Shown: piece after piece, positions 10,567 through 21,510 of the stretch
How the letters are laid out: each line of letters begins with the position of its first letter
Position numbering within the stretch: the stretch's first letter is position 1
DNA from: Perognathus longimembris pacificus
Lineage: Eukaryota; Chordata; Mammalia; Rodentia; Heteromyidae
NCBI RefSeq assembly: GCF_023159225.1
Contig: NC_063167.1
Span: forward strand, 72,045,798-72,109,797
DNA length: 64,000 nt
Reading direction: 5' to 3'
Notes under the pieces: model-generated
The model's input: the letters and a program-made list of their open reading frames with translations, nothing else
Told to the model about the DNA's origin: nothing
Database searches by the model: none
Program-made: the position numbers and the translations under genes

Positions 10567-10648
10567 TGCCTTCCTTCCTTCCTTCCTTCCTTCCTTCCTT
10601 CCTTCCTTCCTTCCTTCCTTCCTTCCTTCCTTCCTTCCTTCCTTCCTT
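10567..10648. repeat. (CTTC)n tetranucleotide array
   Basis: About 20 tandem CTTC units are nearly uninterrupted and lie in the pyrimidine-rich part of the L1 3' UTR. They create long spurious open frames of Leu/Pro/Ser on the plus strand and Lys/Glu/Gly on the minus strand. Confidence 0.95.
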
Positions 10649-11018
10649 CTTCTTCTTTGCACTGTTTGCAGTTATTTCTTTTGTCTTTTGTGGGTTTTTT
10701 TTCCTCCTCCAGTTTATTCCCCGTGGTCACTATTTCGAATTTTTTGGTACCCTTTGTCTTCTGTACAAGTTTATCTGATTTGGAGAAGGAAAGGGGAATC
10801 ACAGAAATGGTGGGACAAAGAGTGAACCAATGCAACAGCGATACTCTGTAGACACTATGTTGGAAACGAACTTTACAACTCGGGGGTGGGGAAGTTGTGG
10901 GGAGGAAAGCAGGAGGGGTAACAATGTTTGAAAAGAAATGTATCCATTACTTTACTTATGTAACTGTAAGCCCTTTGTACATCATCTTTACAATAAAATT
11001 TTTAAAAATTTCAATGTC

Positions 11019-11256
11019 AGCCAGGCATCAGTGGCCTACACCTATAATCTTAGTTACTGAGGAGGCAGAGATCTGAAGGTCATGTTTCAAAGCCAAGGCA
11101 GAAAACTCCATGAGACTCTTCTCTCTAATAAACCACACAGAAAACCAGAAGTGGCACTGTGGCTCAAGTGGTAGAGCACTAGTCTTGAGCTAAAGAGCTC
11201 AGGGACAGCAACCAGGCCCAGAGTTCAAGCCCCATGTCCAATAACAAAAAAGAAAT
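11019..11256 (+). mobile_element. Family B dimeric SINE
   Basis: The left monomer starts GCCAGGCATCAGTGGC and includes the ATCTTAGTTACTGAGGAGGC B1 block. The Geo right monomer has GTGGCTCAAGTGGTAGAGCA. It was inserted directly against the L1 tail, probably in its A-rich end. Confidence 0.86.
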
Positions 11257-11261
11257 TTTAA

Positions 11262-11425
11262 TATCATTTTATTTATTTATTGTTATTATCTTTAAGTAGT
11301 TGTTCAAAAGAGTTGCCATGTAACAAAGCAGTTTATGAACACAACACATCATGACTGATGTCATCCATTTCAACATTCTCATCCACCCCTCCCTTGCCCA
11401 GCTCTTCTCTCACTCTTCTTTTATA
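11262..11425 (-). mobile_element. Possible L1 3'-end fragment, reverse
   Basis: A T-rich start, then a GTTCAAAAGAGTTGCCATG-like block and a CCACCCCTCCCTTGCCC pyrimidine stretch resemble 23752-23935 and, more weakly, the reverse L1 3' UTR at 51613-51790. I read it as an old reverse L1 3' end. The assignment is tentative. Confidence 0.35.
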
Positions 11426-11559
11426 GGATAAATGGGGCCTAGAAATACCCTAGAAGACTTCAGAAATATGAAGGCTTTATGACACACATTGACTCCATAC
11501 CTTAGATGCCAAATAATGCTCTAGTGACTACAGGAAGGGGGGGGGGTGTCTTCATGAAG

Positions 11560-11692
11560 TGCTAGTTATGGTACACATACACACAATGCATATTATTCCG
11601 CCCTAAAAAAGAACCAGATCTTGTGGGGCATTACATTATGTTAAGTGGAATAAGTTTCACACAGAAGCAAAACTATTGTATTCTCTCATCTG
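11560..11692 (+). mobile_element. Old L1 ORF2 3'-terminal fragment
   Basis: ATGGTACACATACACACAAT followed by TATTATTCCGCCCTAAAAAA and ATTATGTTAAGTGGAATAAG is the standard end of L1 ORF2 (the W-Y-T/M-E-Y-Y-S/A-A-L-K-K segment), heavily diverged. It is older than the other plus-strand L1 pieces. Confidence 0.7.
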
Positions 11693-11755
11693 GAGGAGGA
11701 GGAGGAGGAGGATTAGGAGGAAGAGAAGGAAGAGGATAAGGAGGAGGATTATTTG
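11693..11755. repeat. (GGA)n purine tract
   Basis: Tandem GGA with AGA and TTA interruptions forms a polypurine run between an L1 fragment and a reverse SINE. Confidence 0.85.
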
Positions 11756-11756
11756 C

Positions 11757-11832
11757 AGTACTAGGAATTGAACCCTAGGCCTTACATGTACTAGGTAAGC
11801 ATTCAGTTTCTTGAGCTACATCCCTAGCTCTA
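11757..11832 (-). mobile_element. ID-like SINE monomer, reverse
   Basis: The minus strand reads as an ID unit: GAGCTAGGGATGTAGCTCAA-like start and a B box that appears on the plus strand as GGAATTGAACCC. It abuts the next reverse SINE. Confidence 0.65.
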
Positions 11833-11837
11833 TTTTT

Positions 11838-12008
11838 TTCAAGTGGTGTTCAACCACTTGAACCATATGTCTATTCCCAGCTTCTTGCTGGTTAATTGAA
11901 GATAATGGGTGTTTTATACATGTCTGCCTGGCTGGCTTCTAACCATGATCCTCACATCTCAGCCTCCTGAACAGCTAGGGTCACAGGTATGAGCACCAGC
12001 ACCTGGCC
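11838..12008 (-). mobile_element. Family B SINE, reverse, diverged
   Basis: On the minus strand a CAGGCCAGGTGCTGGTGC start, a B1-like left monomer and the family B linker are visible. Only the 5' half of Geo remains. Confidence 0.75.
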
Positions 12009-12315
12009 TGTTTATTCTGCTTCACCCCAGCACACACCAGGCTCTGTGCCTGCCTTTCTCCCATTCTAACCTTTTCTCCTACTCTCAGTTGTGTTTCCCA
12101 AATGGGCCTCTCAGGCACAGCTCAGGCACAGCTCATCCAGGGACCCGCAGCTCTGTTCAGACGTGACCCCAGCCACAGGGGCCTTTCTTCCTTGGTCTGC
12201 AAAGCAAGTGGAGACTCTGACAATGGGTCCTGCATGTTCGAGAGCCCTGGTGCATCTTGGGAAACTGACTAAATCATTTCAAATGCATCCAGTGGCTTGG
12301 TAAGTACAGCCATGA
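12009..12315. other. Spacer, no gene recognised
   Basis: A GC-moderate stretch with a short tandem GGCACAGCTCA (about 12113-12134). No repeat family or coding domain was recognised. Confidence 0.45.
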
Positions 12316-15197
12316 TTCCAGATAAGATTCATAACAACATTAAGAGTGAAATTGGTTGACAGACCCCTTGCAAGACTTACAAAAAGAAGAAGAGAGGAGA
12401 CTCATATCCATAAGATCAGGGATTCCAATGGAAAAATTACAACAAATACACAGGATAATCAATCAATTATGAGGAAGTATTTCCAGAACCTTTACTCATT
12501 AAAAAACAAAAATTTTACAGAGATGGATCAATTCTAGAGAAGTATAAACTGCCCAAACGGAGTCAAGAAGAAATAAAACAATTAAATGAACCAATAACCT
12601 ACAACGAGGTACAGGAAGTAATCAAGAGTCTTCCAACAAAGAAAAGCCCAGGCCCGATGGATTCACCAGTGAATTCTATAAAACCTTCAGGGAGGAGCTA
12701 ATACCAATACTCCTCAAACTCTTCTGCGAAATAGAAACAGAGGGAGAAATCCCAAACTCATTCTATGAAGCTAATATCATATTCATCCCCAAACCAGGCA
12801 AAGACCCAACAAAAAGAAGAGAATTACAGACCAATATCACTTATGAACACAGGTGCAAAACTCATCAACAAAGTATTAGCTAACAGAATCCAGAAACTGA
12901 CCAAAAAAAATTATAAACCACAGTCAAGTAGGCATCATTCCATAGATGCAAGGCTGGTTTAACATTTGCAAATCAATAAATGTAATTCACCATATTAACA
13001 GGGCTAAGACCAAGAATCACATCATCATCTTGATACCCAAAAAGCCTTCAACAAAATATAACACCTATACATGTTAAAAGCCCTGGAGAGAATAGGAATA
13101 GAAGGAACATTCTTTAAAACAATATAAGCCATATACAACAGACCAACTGCTATCATATTAAATGGGGAGAAACTAAAAGCCTTTCCTCTAAAATCAGGAA
13201 CAAGGCAAGGACGCCCACTCTCCCCACTTCTATTCAACATAGTGCTGGAATCCCTAGCCATAGCAATAAGACAAGAAGAGGGCATCAAAGGGATCCACAT
13301 TGGAAAAGAAGAAATCAAACTATCCCTATTCGCAGATGACATGATCTTATACCTGAAGGACCCAAAAAACTCAGCCCCCAAACTCCTAGAAATAATAAGC
13401 CATTTTAGCAAAGTAGCAGGTTACAAAATCAACCCACAAAAATCAGCAGCTTTTCTGTATACCAACAATGTACAAGCAGAAAAGGAAATTATGGAAACAA
13501 TACCATTTGCAATAGCTAAGAAAAGAACAAAATACCTAGGGATTAACCTAACCAAAGATGTGAATGACCTATTTAATGAGAACTATAAAAATCTAAAAAG
13601 AGAAATCAAAGAAGACGCAAAAAGATGGACAGACTCCCCCACCCCCCCATTCTCATGAGTAGGCAGAATCAGTATAGTGAAAAATGGCCATATTGCCCAA
13701 AATGTTATACAAATTCAACACAATACCCATCAAAATCCCAGTTACATTCTTCACTGAAATAGAGAAAACAACCCATAAATTCATATGGAACAACAAAAGA
13801 CCTAGAATAGCCAAAGCAATTCTAGGCAAAAGAAGCAGCACAGGAGGAATCACAATGCCAGACTTCAAGATCTATTATAGAGCCATCATAACAACCAGCC
13901 TGGTATTGGTATAAAAACAGACCTGAAGATCAGTGCAATACGATAGAAGACCCAGAAATAAACCCACATACTTACAGCCAGCTGATATTCAACAAAGGAG
14001 CTAAAGACATACAATGGAAAAAAACATAGCCTCTTCAACTACTGGTGCTGGAAAAACTGGGCAGCCACATGAAAAAAACTCAAAGTGTACCTTAGCCTAT
14101 CACCAGGCACTGAAATCAACTCAAAATGGATTAAAGACCTCAACATCAGACCTGAAACCTTGAAACTACTGTAGGGCAGAGTAGGAGAGACACTAGAACT
14201 TATAGGCATAGGCAGGAACTTCCTGAACAAAGTTCCAGGGGCACAACAGATAGGGGAGAGACTCGACAAATGGGACTACTACAAAATAAAAAGGTTCTGC
14301 ACAGCTAAAGACATAGCCACTAAACTAGAAAGACAGACAGCCATATGGGAAAAGATCTTCACCAGCACAGCAACAAAGAAAGACATAATATCCGTCATCT
14401 ACAGAGCACTCAAGAAACTAACCCCCTCCAAACCCAGTAAACCAATTATTAAATGGGCAAAGTAGCTAAAGAGAGACTTCACAGGAGAAGAAAAAATGGC
14501 AAAGAAACATATAAGGAAATGTTCAACATCCCTGGTAGTAAAGGAAATGCAAATACAAACAACCCTGAGATACCACCTCACTCCACTTAGAATGGCCTGT
14601 ACTCTAAACTCAGGCAACAACAAATGCTGGAGGGGATGAGGAGAAAGAGGAATCCTTCTCCACTGTTGGTGGAAGTGTAAACTAGTACAACCATTCTGGA
14701 GAACAGTATGAGGTTCCTCAAAAAATTCAGCATAGACCTACCCTATGACCCAGCCATACCACTCCTAGGCATCTATCCTGAACAACAGGTCCCAGGATAC
14801 CATAAAGACACCTGCACATCCATGTTTATCGCTGTACAATTCACAATAGCCAGAATATGGAAACAACCCAGATGCCCATTACAGATGAATGGATCCAAAA
14901 AAATGCGGTACCTGTACACAATGGAATACTACATAGCGATTAGAAATGATAAACTAATGGTATTCGCAGGGAAATGGTCAGATCTTGAACAAATAATGTA
15001 GAGAGAGACAAGCCTAGAACACAGAGAACAAAGGCGCATGGTCTCCTTGATATATGATTGTTTAGGGGGGCAGGGATAACAGTAGAGATCATGTCTGTAA
15101 AATTACAAACTTCTTTTCAAATGGTTTTTCCACATATTTGGGTCAGCAACACTACGTTATGTATCTAAAACCAAACAATACTAAATAAACATAAAAA
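12316..15197 (+). mobile_element. 5'-truncated LINE-1 with ORF2 and 3' UTR
   Basis: This is the longest L1 piece here. It starts between the endonuclease and reverse-transcriptase parts of ORF2 and runs through the reverse-transcriptase and C-terminal domains. It then ends in a 3' UTR and an A-rich end (about 15180-15197). ORF1, the 5' UTR and the endonuclease are absent. The 3' UTR differs from the GTCTAGG-type one at 15198-15548. The 5' junction is approximate. Confidence 0.88.
12346..15001 (+). pseudogene. L1 ORF2 (reverse transcriptase) remnant
   Basis: Translation in shifting frames gives typical ORF2: SPGPD early in the RT domain (about 12643-12660), NYRPISLMN (about 12825-12850), the catalytic FADD motif of RT (about 13330-13341, within [11 protein letters not shown]), and the C-terminal segment ending in an R-M/L-Y-T-M-E-Y-Y block (about 14900-14940). 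An intact protein would copy L1 RNA at its target site. Several frameshifts and stops (for example between 13650 and 13690, and near 14463) disable it. The endonuclease half is missing, so it cannot act autonomously. Confidence 0.9.
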
Positions 15198-15548
15198 GGT
15201 CTAGGACAGACCTATCAGAGGATCACAATAGCTCAACAATAGCTCAATAGCTATGTACATATGATTATATAAGATGAAGCTAAGCAAAATGAACTCCAAG
15301 AGAAGGAATCAGGAGGATTTTTATTGTTGTCATTATGTTTAATGTACTAGGTGAATTTCCTTTGGTGTACCCTATGTGGTTACTGTATATGATTTTGGTG
15401 CTCCGGATATTGTATATATGCTTATCTGAACTAGGGAAGGGAAAGAAAAATGAGGAAGGGTGTAACAAATATGACAAGAAATGTACTCACTACCTTATGT
15501 AACTGTAACCCTTTGTACATCACCTTGACAATAAAATTTAATAATAAA
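15198..15548 (+). mobile_element. L1 3' UTR, GTCTAGG-type lineage
   Basis: It starts GGTCTAGGACAGACC and matches the 3' UTR of the 10.1-kb L1 through ACAATAGCTC, TGATTATATAAGATGA and the terminal GTACATCACCTTGACAATAA. It directly follows another L1 tail, so it is either a separate 5'-truncated insertion or the end of a composite element. Confidence 0.8.
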
Positions 15549-16305
15549 AAAAGAATGTGTCTCAAGGGTCAAATGGCACTGATTAAATAAATTCCCAACA
15601 TTGGTCATTACATTTAACTACCTCGAACCCCAATTCAATTCATTTAGAAAAAAAAAACCAACAATCTTCAAAAAGCTAAGAATAGTTTTGAAAAACTTGG
15701 CAAGAGTGGATAATGCCTGTAACCTAGGTACTTGGTAGGCTGAGATTTGGAGTTCATGGTTGAGATGAGAGACAAAAGTTTATAAGTAAGACATCTATCT
15801 TCTCAAGCTAAGCTAGGCATGATGGTGTGTATGCCTATCATCCCCAGATCTGTAATATGAGACTGATGAATTGTGGTTCCAGAACGTCTGAGGGACTCTA
15901 TCTGGATTTCAGAATTATTATGAATCAGTGCCAATTATGTCTTCCCAACTCCCCTTTAAACATGAAACTGCCTATGGCACTGTTCTTATTCTTGTCTTCC
16001 TTTACCTCTGACATATTTTGCCAATTTCAGTTCTCTGCTTTAAAAAGCTCTGATATCTTTTGTCTTTTTGCACATTTGTGAGCCTGAAACCACCTTGAAT
16101 TATCAGATATGATGTACAAATAACTATATATTGAGAAGTCGCACAGGGAATGAGAGGCCTCAAGTCTTCGTTGGAGTTGCGGGAAGGCTCAGCACTCAAT
16201 ACCAAACATAAGCTTTGCCTTCCCAAACCATACGCATAAGGACATTTCACAGCCTGGCCAGTGACGTCATCTTGAACATTCCAGCCCCAACCAACTCCCA
16301 TTGCT
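15549..16305. other. Spacer with two old B1-like fragments
   Basis: Two diverged plus-strand B1-like fragments (about 15700-15775 and 15815-15900) are the only recognised features. Their words are TGCCTGTAACCTAGGTACT and TAGGCATGATGGTGTGTATG. The remainder (about 15900-16305) shows no repeat or gene. Confidence 0.4.
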
Positions 16306-16425
16306 GGCCCATGAAAGTCTTTTTTTTCAAATTTTTATTATCAAACTGCTGTACAGAGAGGTTACAGTTTCATACATTAGGCATTGGATACATTTCTTAT
16401 ACTGTTTGTTACCTCATCCCTCATA

Positions 16426-16456
16426 CCCCCCCCTCCTCCCCCTTTCCCTTCCCCCC
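16426..16456 (-). other. G-rich tract of L1 3' UTR (C-rich on plus)
   Basis: On the L1 sense strand a run of G-blocks separated by A bases precedes the tail by about 100 nt. Mammalian L1 3' UTRs commonly hold such a polypurine, quadruplex-prone tract. The same tract appears, longer, at 58310-58353. Confidence 0.75.
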
Positions 16457-16833
16457 ATGAGTTGTTCAGTTCACTTACACCAAACAATTTTGCAAGTATT
16501 GCTTTTGTAGTTGTTTCTCTTTTTTTACCCCGTGTCTCTCAATTTTGGTATTCCCTTTCAATTTCCAAGTTCTAATACCAGTATACACGGTTTCCAATAT
16601 ACTCAGATAAGATTACAGAGATAGTGTAGGTACAACCACAGGAAGGTGATACAAGAACATCATCAATAATAGAAGCTACAGATACACATGGGACGTTGAA
16701 AGTAGTTACAACTGTGATATAACAATTGTTTCCTTAACATGGAGTTCATTTCACTTAGCATCATCGTATGTGTTCATAAGGATATAGCTATTGGGCTCCT
16801 GTGATGCTCTGCTGTGACTTGCCTAAACCTGTA

Positions 16834-17397
16834 CTAATTATTCCCAATAAGAAAGACCATAGAGTCCATGTTTCTCTGGGTCTGGCTCACTTCACTTAGT
16901 ATAATTTTTTCCAAGTCCTTCCATTTCCTTACAAATGGGGCCATGTCATTCTTTCTGATAGAGGCATAAAATTCCACTATGTATATGTACCACATTTTCC
17001 TGATCCATTCGTCTACTGAGGGGCATCTGGGTTGGTTCCAGATTCTAGCTATGACAAATTGTGCTGCGATGAACATTGTTGTGCTGGTGGCATTACTGTG
17101 ATTTTGTTTGTGGTCTTTTGGATAGATACCCAAAAGTGGGGCTGCTGGGTCATAGGGGAGTTCTATATTTAGCCTTCTGAGGAATCTCCATACTGCTTGC
17201 CAGAGTGGCTGAACCAGTTTACATTCCCACCAACAATGAAGTAGGGTTCCCTTTTGGCCACATCCCCTCCAACAGTTGTTATTGTTAGTTTTCTTGATAT
17301 ATGACATTCTTACTGGGGTGAGATGGAATCTCAATGTTGTTTTGATTTGCATTTCTTTTATGGCCAGTGATGTAGAGCACTTTTTCATATGTCTCTT
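16834..17397 (-). pseudogene. L1 ORF2 C-terminal segment, open but truncated
   Basis: An uninterrupted frame of about 185 codons encodes the ORF2 C terminus: [10 protein letters not shown], a cysteine-rich-like CWWECK segment, [14 protein letters not shown] and [15 protein letters not shown], ending at the normal L1 stop. The RT and endonuclease domains are absent because of 5' truncation. The frame reads a few codons into upstream host flank, which is chance. Confidence 0.9.
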
Positions 17398-17413
17398 GGC
17401 CCATGAAAGTCTT

Positions 17414-18619
17414 AAAGAAGGAAGATTATACTCATTCGTCTGGGTCAAGTCCTAAGCCTCTAAAAGTAATTGAATGGGGACTGTTTAACATCTTAGGTTT
17501 TGGAGTAGTTGATAATGAAGTAACAACAAAATCTGTTTTAGAAACAAACATAATTATTCCATAATACATTCAATCTCCCAGAGATTAATATCTCATAATT
17601 GACCCACCTATAATTGGGATTCTTAGAAAATAGAAAAATAAAAAGTAATATTTGTTTGCTTGTTGGCTTGCTATTTTTTAACTGAGTATTGAATTTATAG
17701 GCATATAGCCACATTTTTTTCAGTAGTAGAGATTGGCAGTCATTGATTAGTTTAAAATATATAATTATACTTAATTCTGAATTGGAATCCAAACTATCAT
17801 TGGTATTTCTGTTGTTCATTAATCCAACAAATTGTACAAGAAATGTACCCACTGCCTTACGTACATCACTTTGACAATAAATAAGTAATTATTTTTAAAA
17901 AAGAGAAATTTTAAAATATGAAGACAAAGAGTCATAAGACTATGAAACTTAATAATGATTAAATCAGTCATAGGTCTTCAAAGAAGAATGAGAAAAGAAA
18001 TTAGTATTTTAAAAATAGCTACAGGATGCATATCCATAAACTGCCTTGTTAAATGGCACTTCCTTTGTATAACTACTTAAAAAAATAAAGCAAGTCTGCA
18101 GAAAAGACTAACATGCCATAAAATATAGCAATAGTTAATATTTCCTACATTTATAAATTTGCAATGCATTTATACTATTTTATTATGAATTATATATTTA
18201 TTGACAAAGCCATACAATCTTAAGGATAATTTTGAAGAACTATACCCAAGAAATTCTAAATAGAATTCATCAAACATTTAAAGTTATGTATGAGGATGTA
18301 CAAATGTCCTCCAAATTAATGTGTATTGTGACAGGGAACAAAAGCAAAAACTTTAGGATACTGGATTATAGCATCACATATAAACATATGAGCTAGAAAT
18401 GCTTTAATGTACATGCTTTGAAGTGGTGAAAATAGTATTTAGACTCAAAACAAATAATATGATTATAAAGTACTTTTATCAAAAATTTACGCCAATTTTA
18501 ATATTACAGATATGAGTAGAAACCAAAGAAATGATTGCAATCCTAAATGTGAGTCATTAACAATTATTTTTCAAATATGGGTAAATAAAGAAGGACATGA
18601 AAACAGTTTTTAACCAAAG
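17414..18619. other. AT-rich spacer with a tiny L1 3'-end fragment
   Basis: About 17833-17895 (GAAATGTACCCACTGCCTTA and CACTTTGACAATAAATAA) is a residual plus-strand L1 3' end. The rest is AT-rich, with no coding frame over 105 codons and no recognised family. Confidence 0.45.
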
Positions 18620-19046
18620 GAAGATATTCTTAGGAGAAGATCACAAGGCTCAATAGCTAGGTGCAGATGAACATATAAAATGATGTTTATCAAAATGAAC
18701 TACAAGAAATGGAAACAATAGGATTAGTTGTTAATTTGCTTTTTGTTTTTGTTTCTCTCCTTTATTGCTGTTTTTGGTTTCTGTACCTTTTGTCTTGTAT
18801 GTAAGTTTATCTGTCTTTGGGAGGATAAAGGGAGACACAGAAATGGTGGGACAAAAGGTGTACAAATGCAGCAGTGATGTTCATTACATAATGTTGAAAA
18901 TGAACTGTACAACTTGGGGGGAGGATCTAGGAAGAAAGGAGAGAAGGGGTGGCATTGTTCACAAAGAAATGTACTCATTCCTTGATTTATGTAACTGTAA
19001 CCCCTCTGTGTATCACCTTTACAATAAAAAGTAAATAAAAATTAAA
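18620..19046 (+). mobile_element. L1 3' UTR, GTCTAGG-type lineage, 5'-truncated
   Basis: It shares AGATCACAAGGCTCAATAG, TGGTGGGACAAA, TACAACTTGGGGGGAGGA and the terminal AACTGTAACCCC..ATCACCTTTACAATAA with the 10.1- and 15.2-kb copies. It ends in an A-rich tail. No ORF2 sequence is retained. Confidence 0.82.
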
Positions 19047-19794
19047 AAAAGAGTGAGATTGGAAGCGAGGACACCTGGAGTCCCTCCACCCATTTCTCTA
19101 ACATTGGTTAAATGATTGCGATCTGTGGTCCCATTTCCCTGGCTGTAAGCAAGAGTGATAAAGAGAAAAGGCAGTTAATTTACAAGTACACTGTGTCTAG
19201 ACAGAGTCTCAGCACACTGGGCCAGCCTGTCAAGGAGGCACTGTCTCCTGTGACAGCCTCCACCCCTTGCCTCTGCAGGCAATGCAAAGCGCAGCCGCAT
19301 TCCCTGGGCCTGGCTGCCATCTCTGCCCGGGGTCCCGTCGCTTGGCATGTGTGTGCAGGCATCTGTCTGTTTCCTAGCTTGAGCTGAAACTGATTTATTC
19401 TGAAATCTGTTCTGTATTTAGGATGTGTCATGCCCCTGGATGCTGGGTTTCAGGGCTATTCCAGTAACTTGTACAATTAATTACATTTATATAGGGCTGT
19501 TAGGGCCTGAGCCACAGGAAGTATGTATGTCAGGCAGGAACGGTATGCAGATGGTGTGGAACAGCCAAGCCAACAGCTAATACTTGGGAGCGGGCTCTGG
19601 TTGGCAGAGCTTTCCCATGCCTTCTTGCCCAGGGCTCACAGCCACGCCCTTCAGATAGGTGGCCGGGTAAAGAGAAGCACGCTCTCATCTCACCCACACT
19701 GAGTGTGCGAAGCTTGAGATGCAGTGTTCCGCAGGAGAAATCCCAAGCTGAAAACCACACCCTCTGTTCTTTGAAATTTCCTGTCATTAACCTG
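19047..19794. other. Spacer, no gene recognised
   Basis: A GC-richer interval between L1 pieces. Short frames on both strands carry no recognisable domains and no splice-flanked exon was convincing. Confidence 0.45.
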
Positions 19795-20396
19795 CACTTA
19801 CTGCATTTAAGACCTTTAGAAAGCATAATTGACATACAACAAACTGCACATACTTCTAGTACACAACTTGATACACTTTGACATATGTGTGTAGCCATGA
19901 AATCAACACTATAATAAGATAATGATCAGTCATATTCTTCACCCCCAGAAGTTTCCTTCACCCTTTGTTTTCAACCCTTCCTCTTGGTTCCTTCCTCTCA
20001 TTCCCACACAAGGGCTGTTCTGCTCTGTCTTTTCTGTCTTGCTTTGATTTCATAGCATTTTATATAGATGGAATGATACAGCATGTACTCTTTTGACAAG
20101 TCTTTTTTTTTTTTTTTGACTCTGCATAAGACTTCAGAATCCTGAAGCACACAGTAGCTCGTTCCTTTGTGCTGTGGGATAGAACTCCATTCATGGATAT
20201 AGCACTGTTTGTCCATCCATTTACCTGTTCGTTTCTACTTGGGTGGTTTTCAGGTTTGGGTTGTTTGGAGGGGACATTCCTGTGTAAGTCTTTATATAGA
20301 CAAAGGTCTTCATTTCTCTGTGTGGATATACAGGCCTGGAAGGTTTACATAGTGCCTTGGTTATATGCTCAACATTTTATAAAATTCCCCATTGTA

Positions 20397-20596
20397 GCCA
20401 GGCATTGGTAGCTCACACCTGTAATCTTAGCTACTCAGGAGGCTAAGTTCTAACAATTGAGGTTCAAAGCCAGCCTGGGCTGGAAAGTCTGTGAGACTCT
20501 TACCCACAAGAGAGGAGCTGTGGCTCAAGTGGTAGAGTACTAGCCTTGAGCAAAAAATCTCAGGGACAGTGCCCAGGCTGAGTTCAAGCCCCAGGC

Positions 20597-20649
<53 letters not shown>
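20397..20649 (+). mobile_element. Family B dimeric SINE with (CA)n tail
   Basis: GCCAGGCATTGGTAGCTCAC opens the B1-like left monomer. The Geo right monomer (GTGGCTCAAGTGGTAGAGTA, TTCAAGCCCC) ends near 20597, and a CA run of about 25 units forms the tail. It is inserted in the old reverse L1. Confidence 0.9.
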
Positions 20650-20650
<1 letters not shown>

Positions 20651-20769
20651 ACTCCCAACTGCATTTCAAAGACACCATTCCACAGTACATTCCACCAATA
20701 AGTTCCATACTTCAGGCTCTAGGTATGATCACTCATTTCCTTAAGGACTGGTAATATTCTGCATATTTT

Positions 20770-20857
20770 CATGTGGGTGCGTACATGCCTGTATGTATGT
20801 ATGTGAATAGATGTGTCTGTATGTGTGTATGTTGTGTGTGTGTGTGTGTGTGTGTAT
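20770..20857. repeat. TG-rich imperfect microsatellite
   Basis: GTATG/TGTGTA words lead into an uninterrupted TG run at about 20833-20855. It lies within the old reverse L1. Confidence 0.8.
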
Positions 20858-21510
20858 CAGTTGCATAACTTCTGGAAAAGTATGTGTCAACACTTTTGGC
20901 TGTTTTTAATTCAGCTTCTTGTTTTCTCATTGTTCATGTTTTAGAATTTATTCTAAACTCTGAACACAAGTCATTTGTTAGAGATACACTTCGCAAATAT
21001 TTACTCATGGTCTCTGGCTTGTCTATTCATTCTGTTAACAGTGTGTCTTTACATATTTAAAGGCTGGGTTTATTAATGTGACCTCTTAGGAATTATGCTT
21101 TCAATTGTTTCTAAGAAATCTTTGCCTAACAAGATAATGAATGTTTTCTCCTACAGTGCTTTCTAGAGATTTTAGGATTTGAATTTATATCTGTGACTCA
21201 CTCTGAATTAATTTTTGATTATAATAAGAAATATGGAACCAAGTTCATTTTATGTACGTGCTTATCCAATTGATCTACTCTATGAAAGACTGCTTTCTCA
21301 TCATTGTCTGCTATAGAAATCTTATTAAAACCAGCTCCCCATGTGTGTCCATTTCTGTTTGTGCTGTCTGTTCCTTCAGTCTGTTTCTTTCTGCCAATAC
21401 CATGGTGTCTTCATTTCACAATGGTTTATTTATGTGCCAGTATACCCAGGCTATTACGGTACCCTACTACATAGTCAACCACCCAAGTGGGTATTGCTAA
21501 GAAGATACTC

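Larger units (their letters stand above)
10148..11010 (+). mobile_element. LINE-1 3' end (ORF2 terminus and 3' UTR)
   Basis: It begins inside the C-terminal ORF2 coding region (CCAACCCAGATGCCC, the N-Q/P-D/R-C-P segment), continues through the typical 3' UTR with GTCTAGGGTAGTCCTAGCAG, and ends with AATAAA at about 10992 and an A-rich end. A CA array (10205-10286) and a CTTC array (10567-10648) have expanded inside it. No intact reading frame remains. Confidence 0.85.
16322..17397 (-). mobile_element. Young 5'-truncated LINE-1 with 16-bp target-site duplication
   Basis: A perfect duplication GGCCCATGAAAGTCTT (16306-16321 and 17398-17413) brackets a reverse L1. On the minus strand it begins inside the C-terminal part of ORF2 and runs into a 3' UTR with a G-rich tract. 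It ends in AATAAAAATTTG and a short A tail. The intact duplication and open terminal ORF2 frame indicate a recent insertion. A near-identical relative lies at 58158-59037. Confidence 0.95.
19795..21510 (-). mobile_element. Ancient LINE-1 (L1M-like), reverse, fragmented
   Basis: On the plus strand the order is that of a reversed old mammalian L1: 3' UTR words (CATAATTGACATACAACAAA, GATGGAATGATACAGCATG), then TCCATCCATTTACCTGTTCG. After an inserted SINE come ORF2 antisense words (TTTGCCTAACAAGATAATG, ATTAATTTTTGATTATAATA, CCAATACCATGGTGTCTTCA). Divergence is high and no frame survives. The family B SINE at 20397-20597 and its CA tail interrupt it. Confidence 0.75.

Noticed and set aside
10501..10851. 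Open frames of 80-124 codons on both strands
   Set aside because: They consist mainly of a CTTC tetranucleotide array translated as Leu/Pro/Ser or Lys/Glu/Gly inside an L1 3' UTR. They are not genes.
13242..13658. Frame with a reverse-transcriptase FADD motif as a host gene
   Set aside because: It is part of a broken L1 ORF2, with L1 motifs on both sides and an L1 3' UTR downstream.
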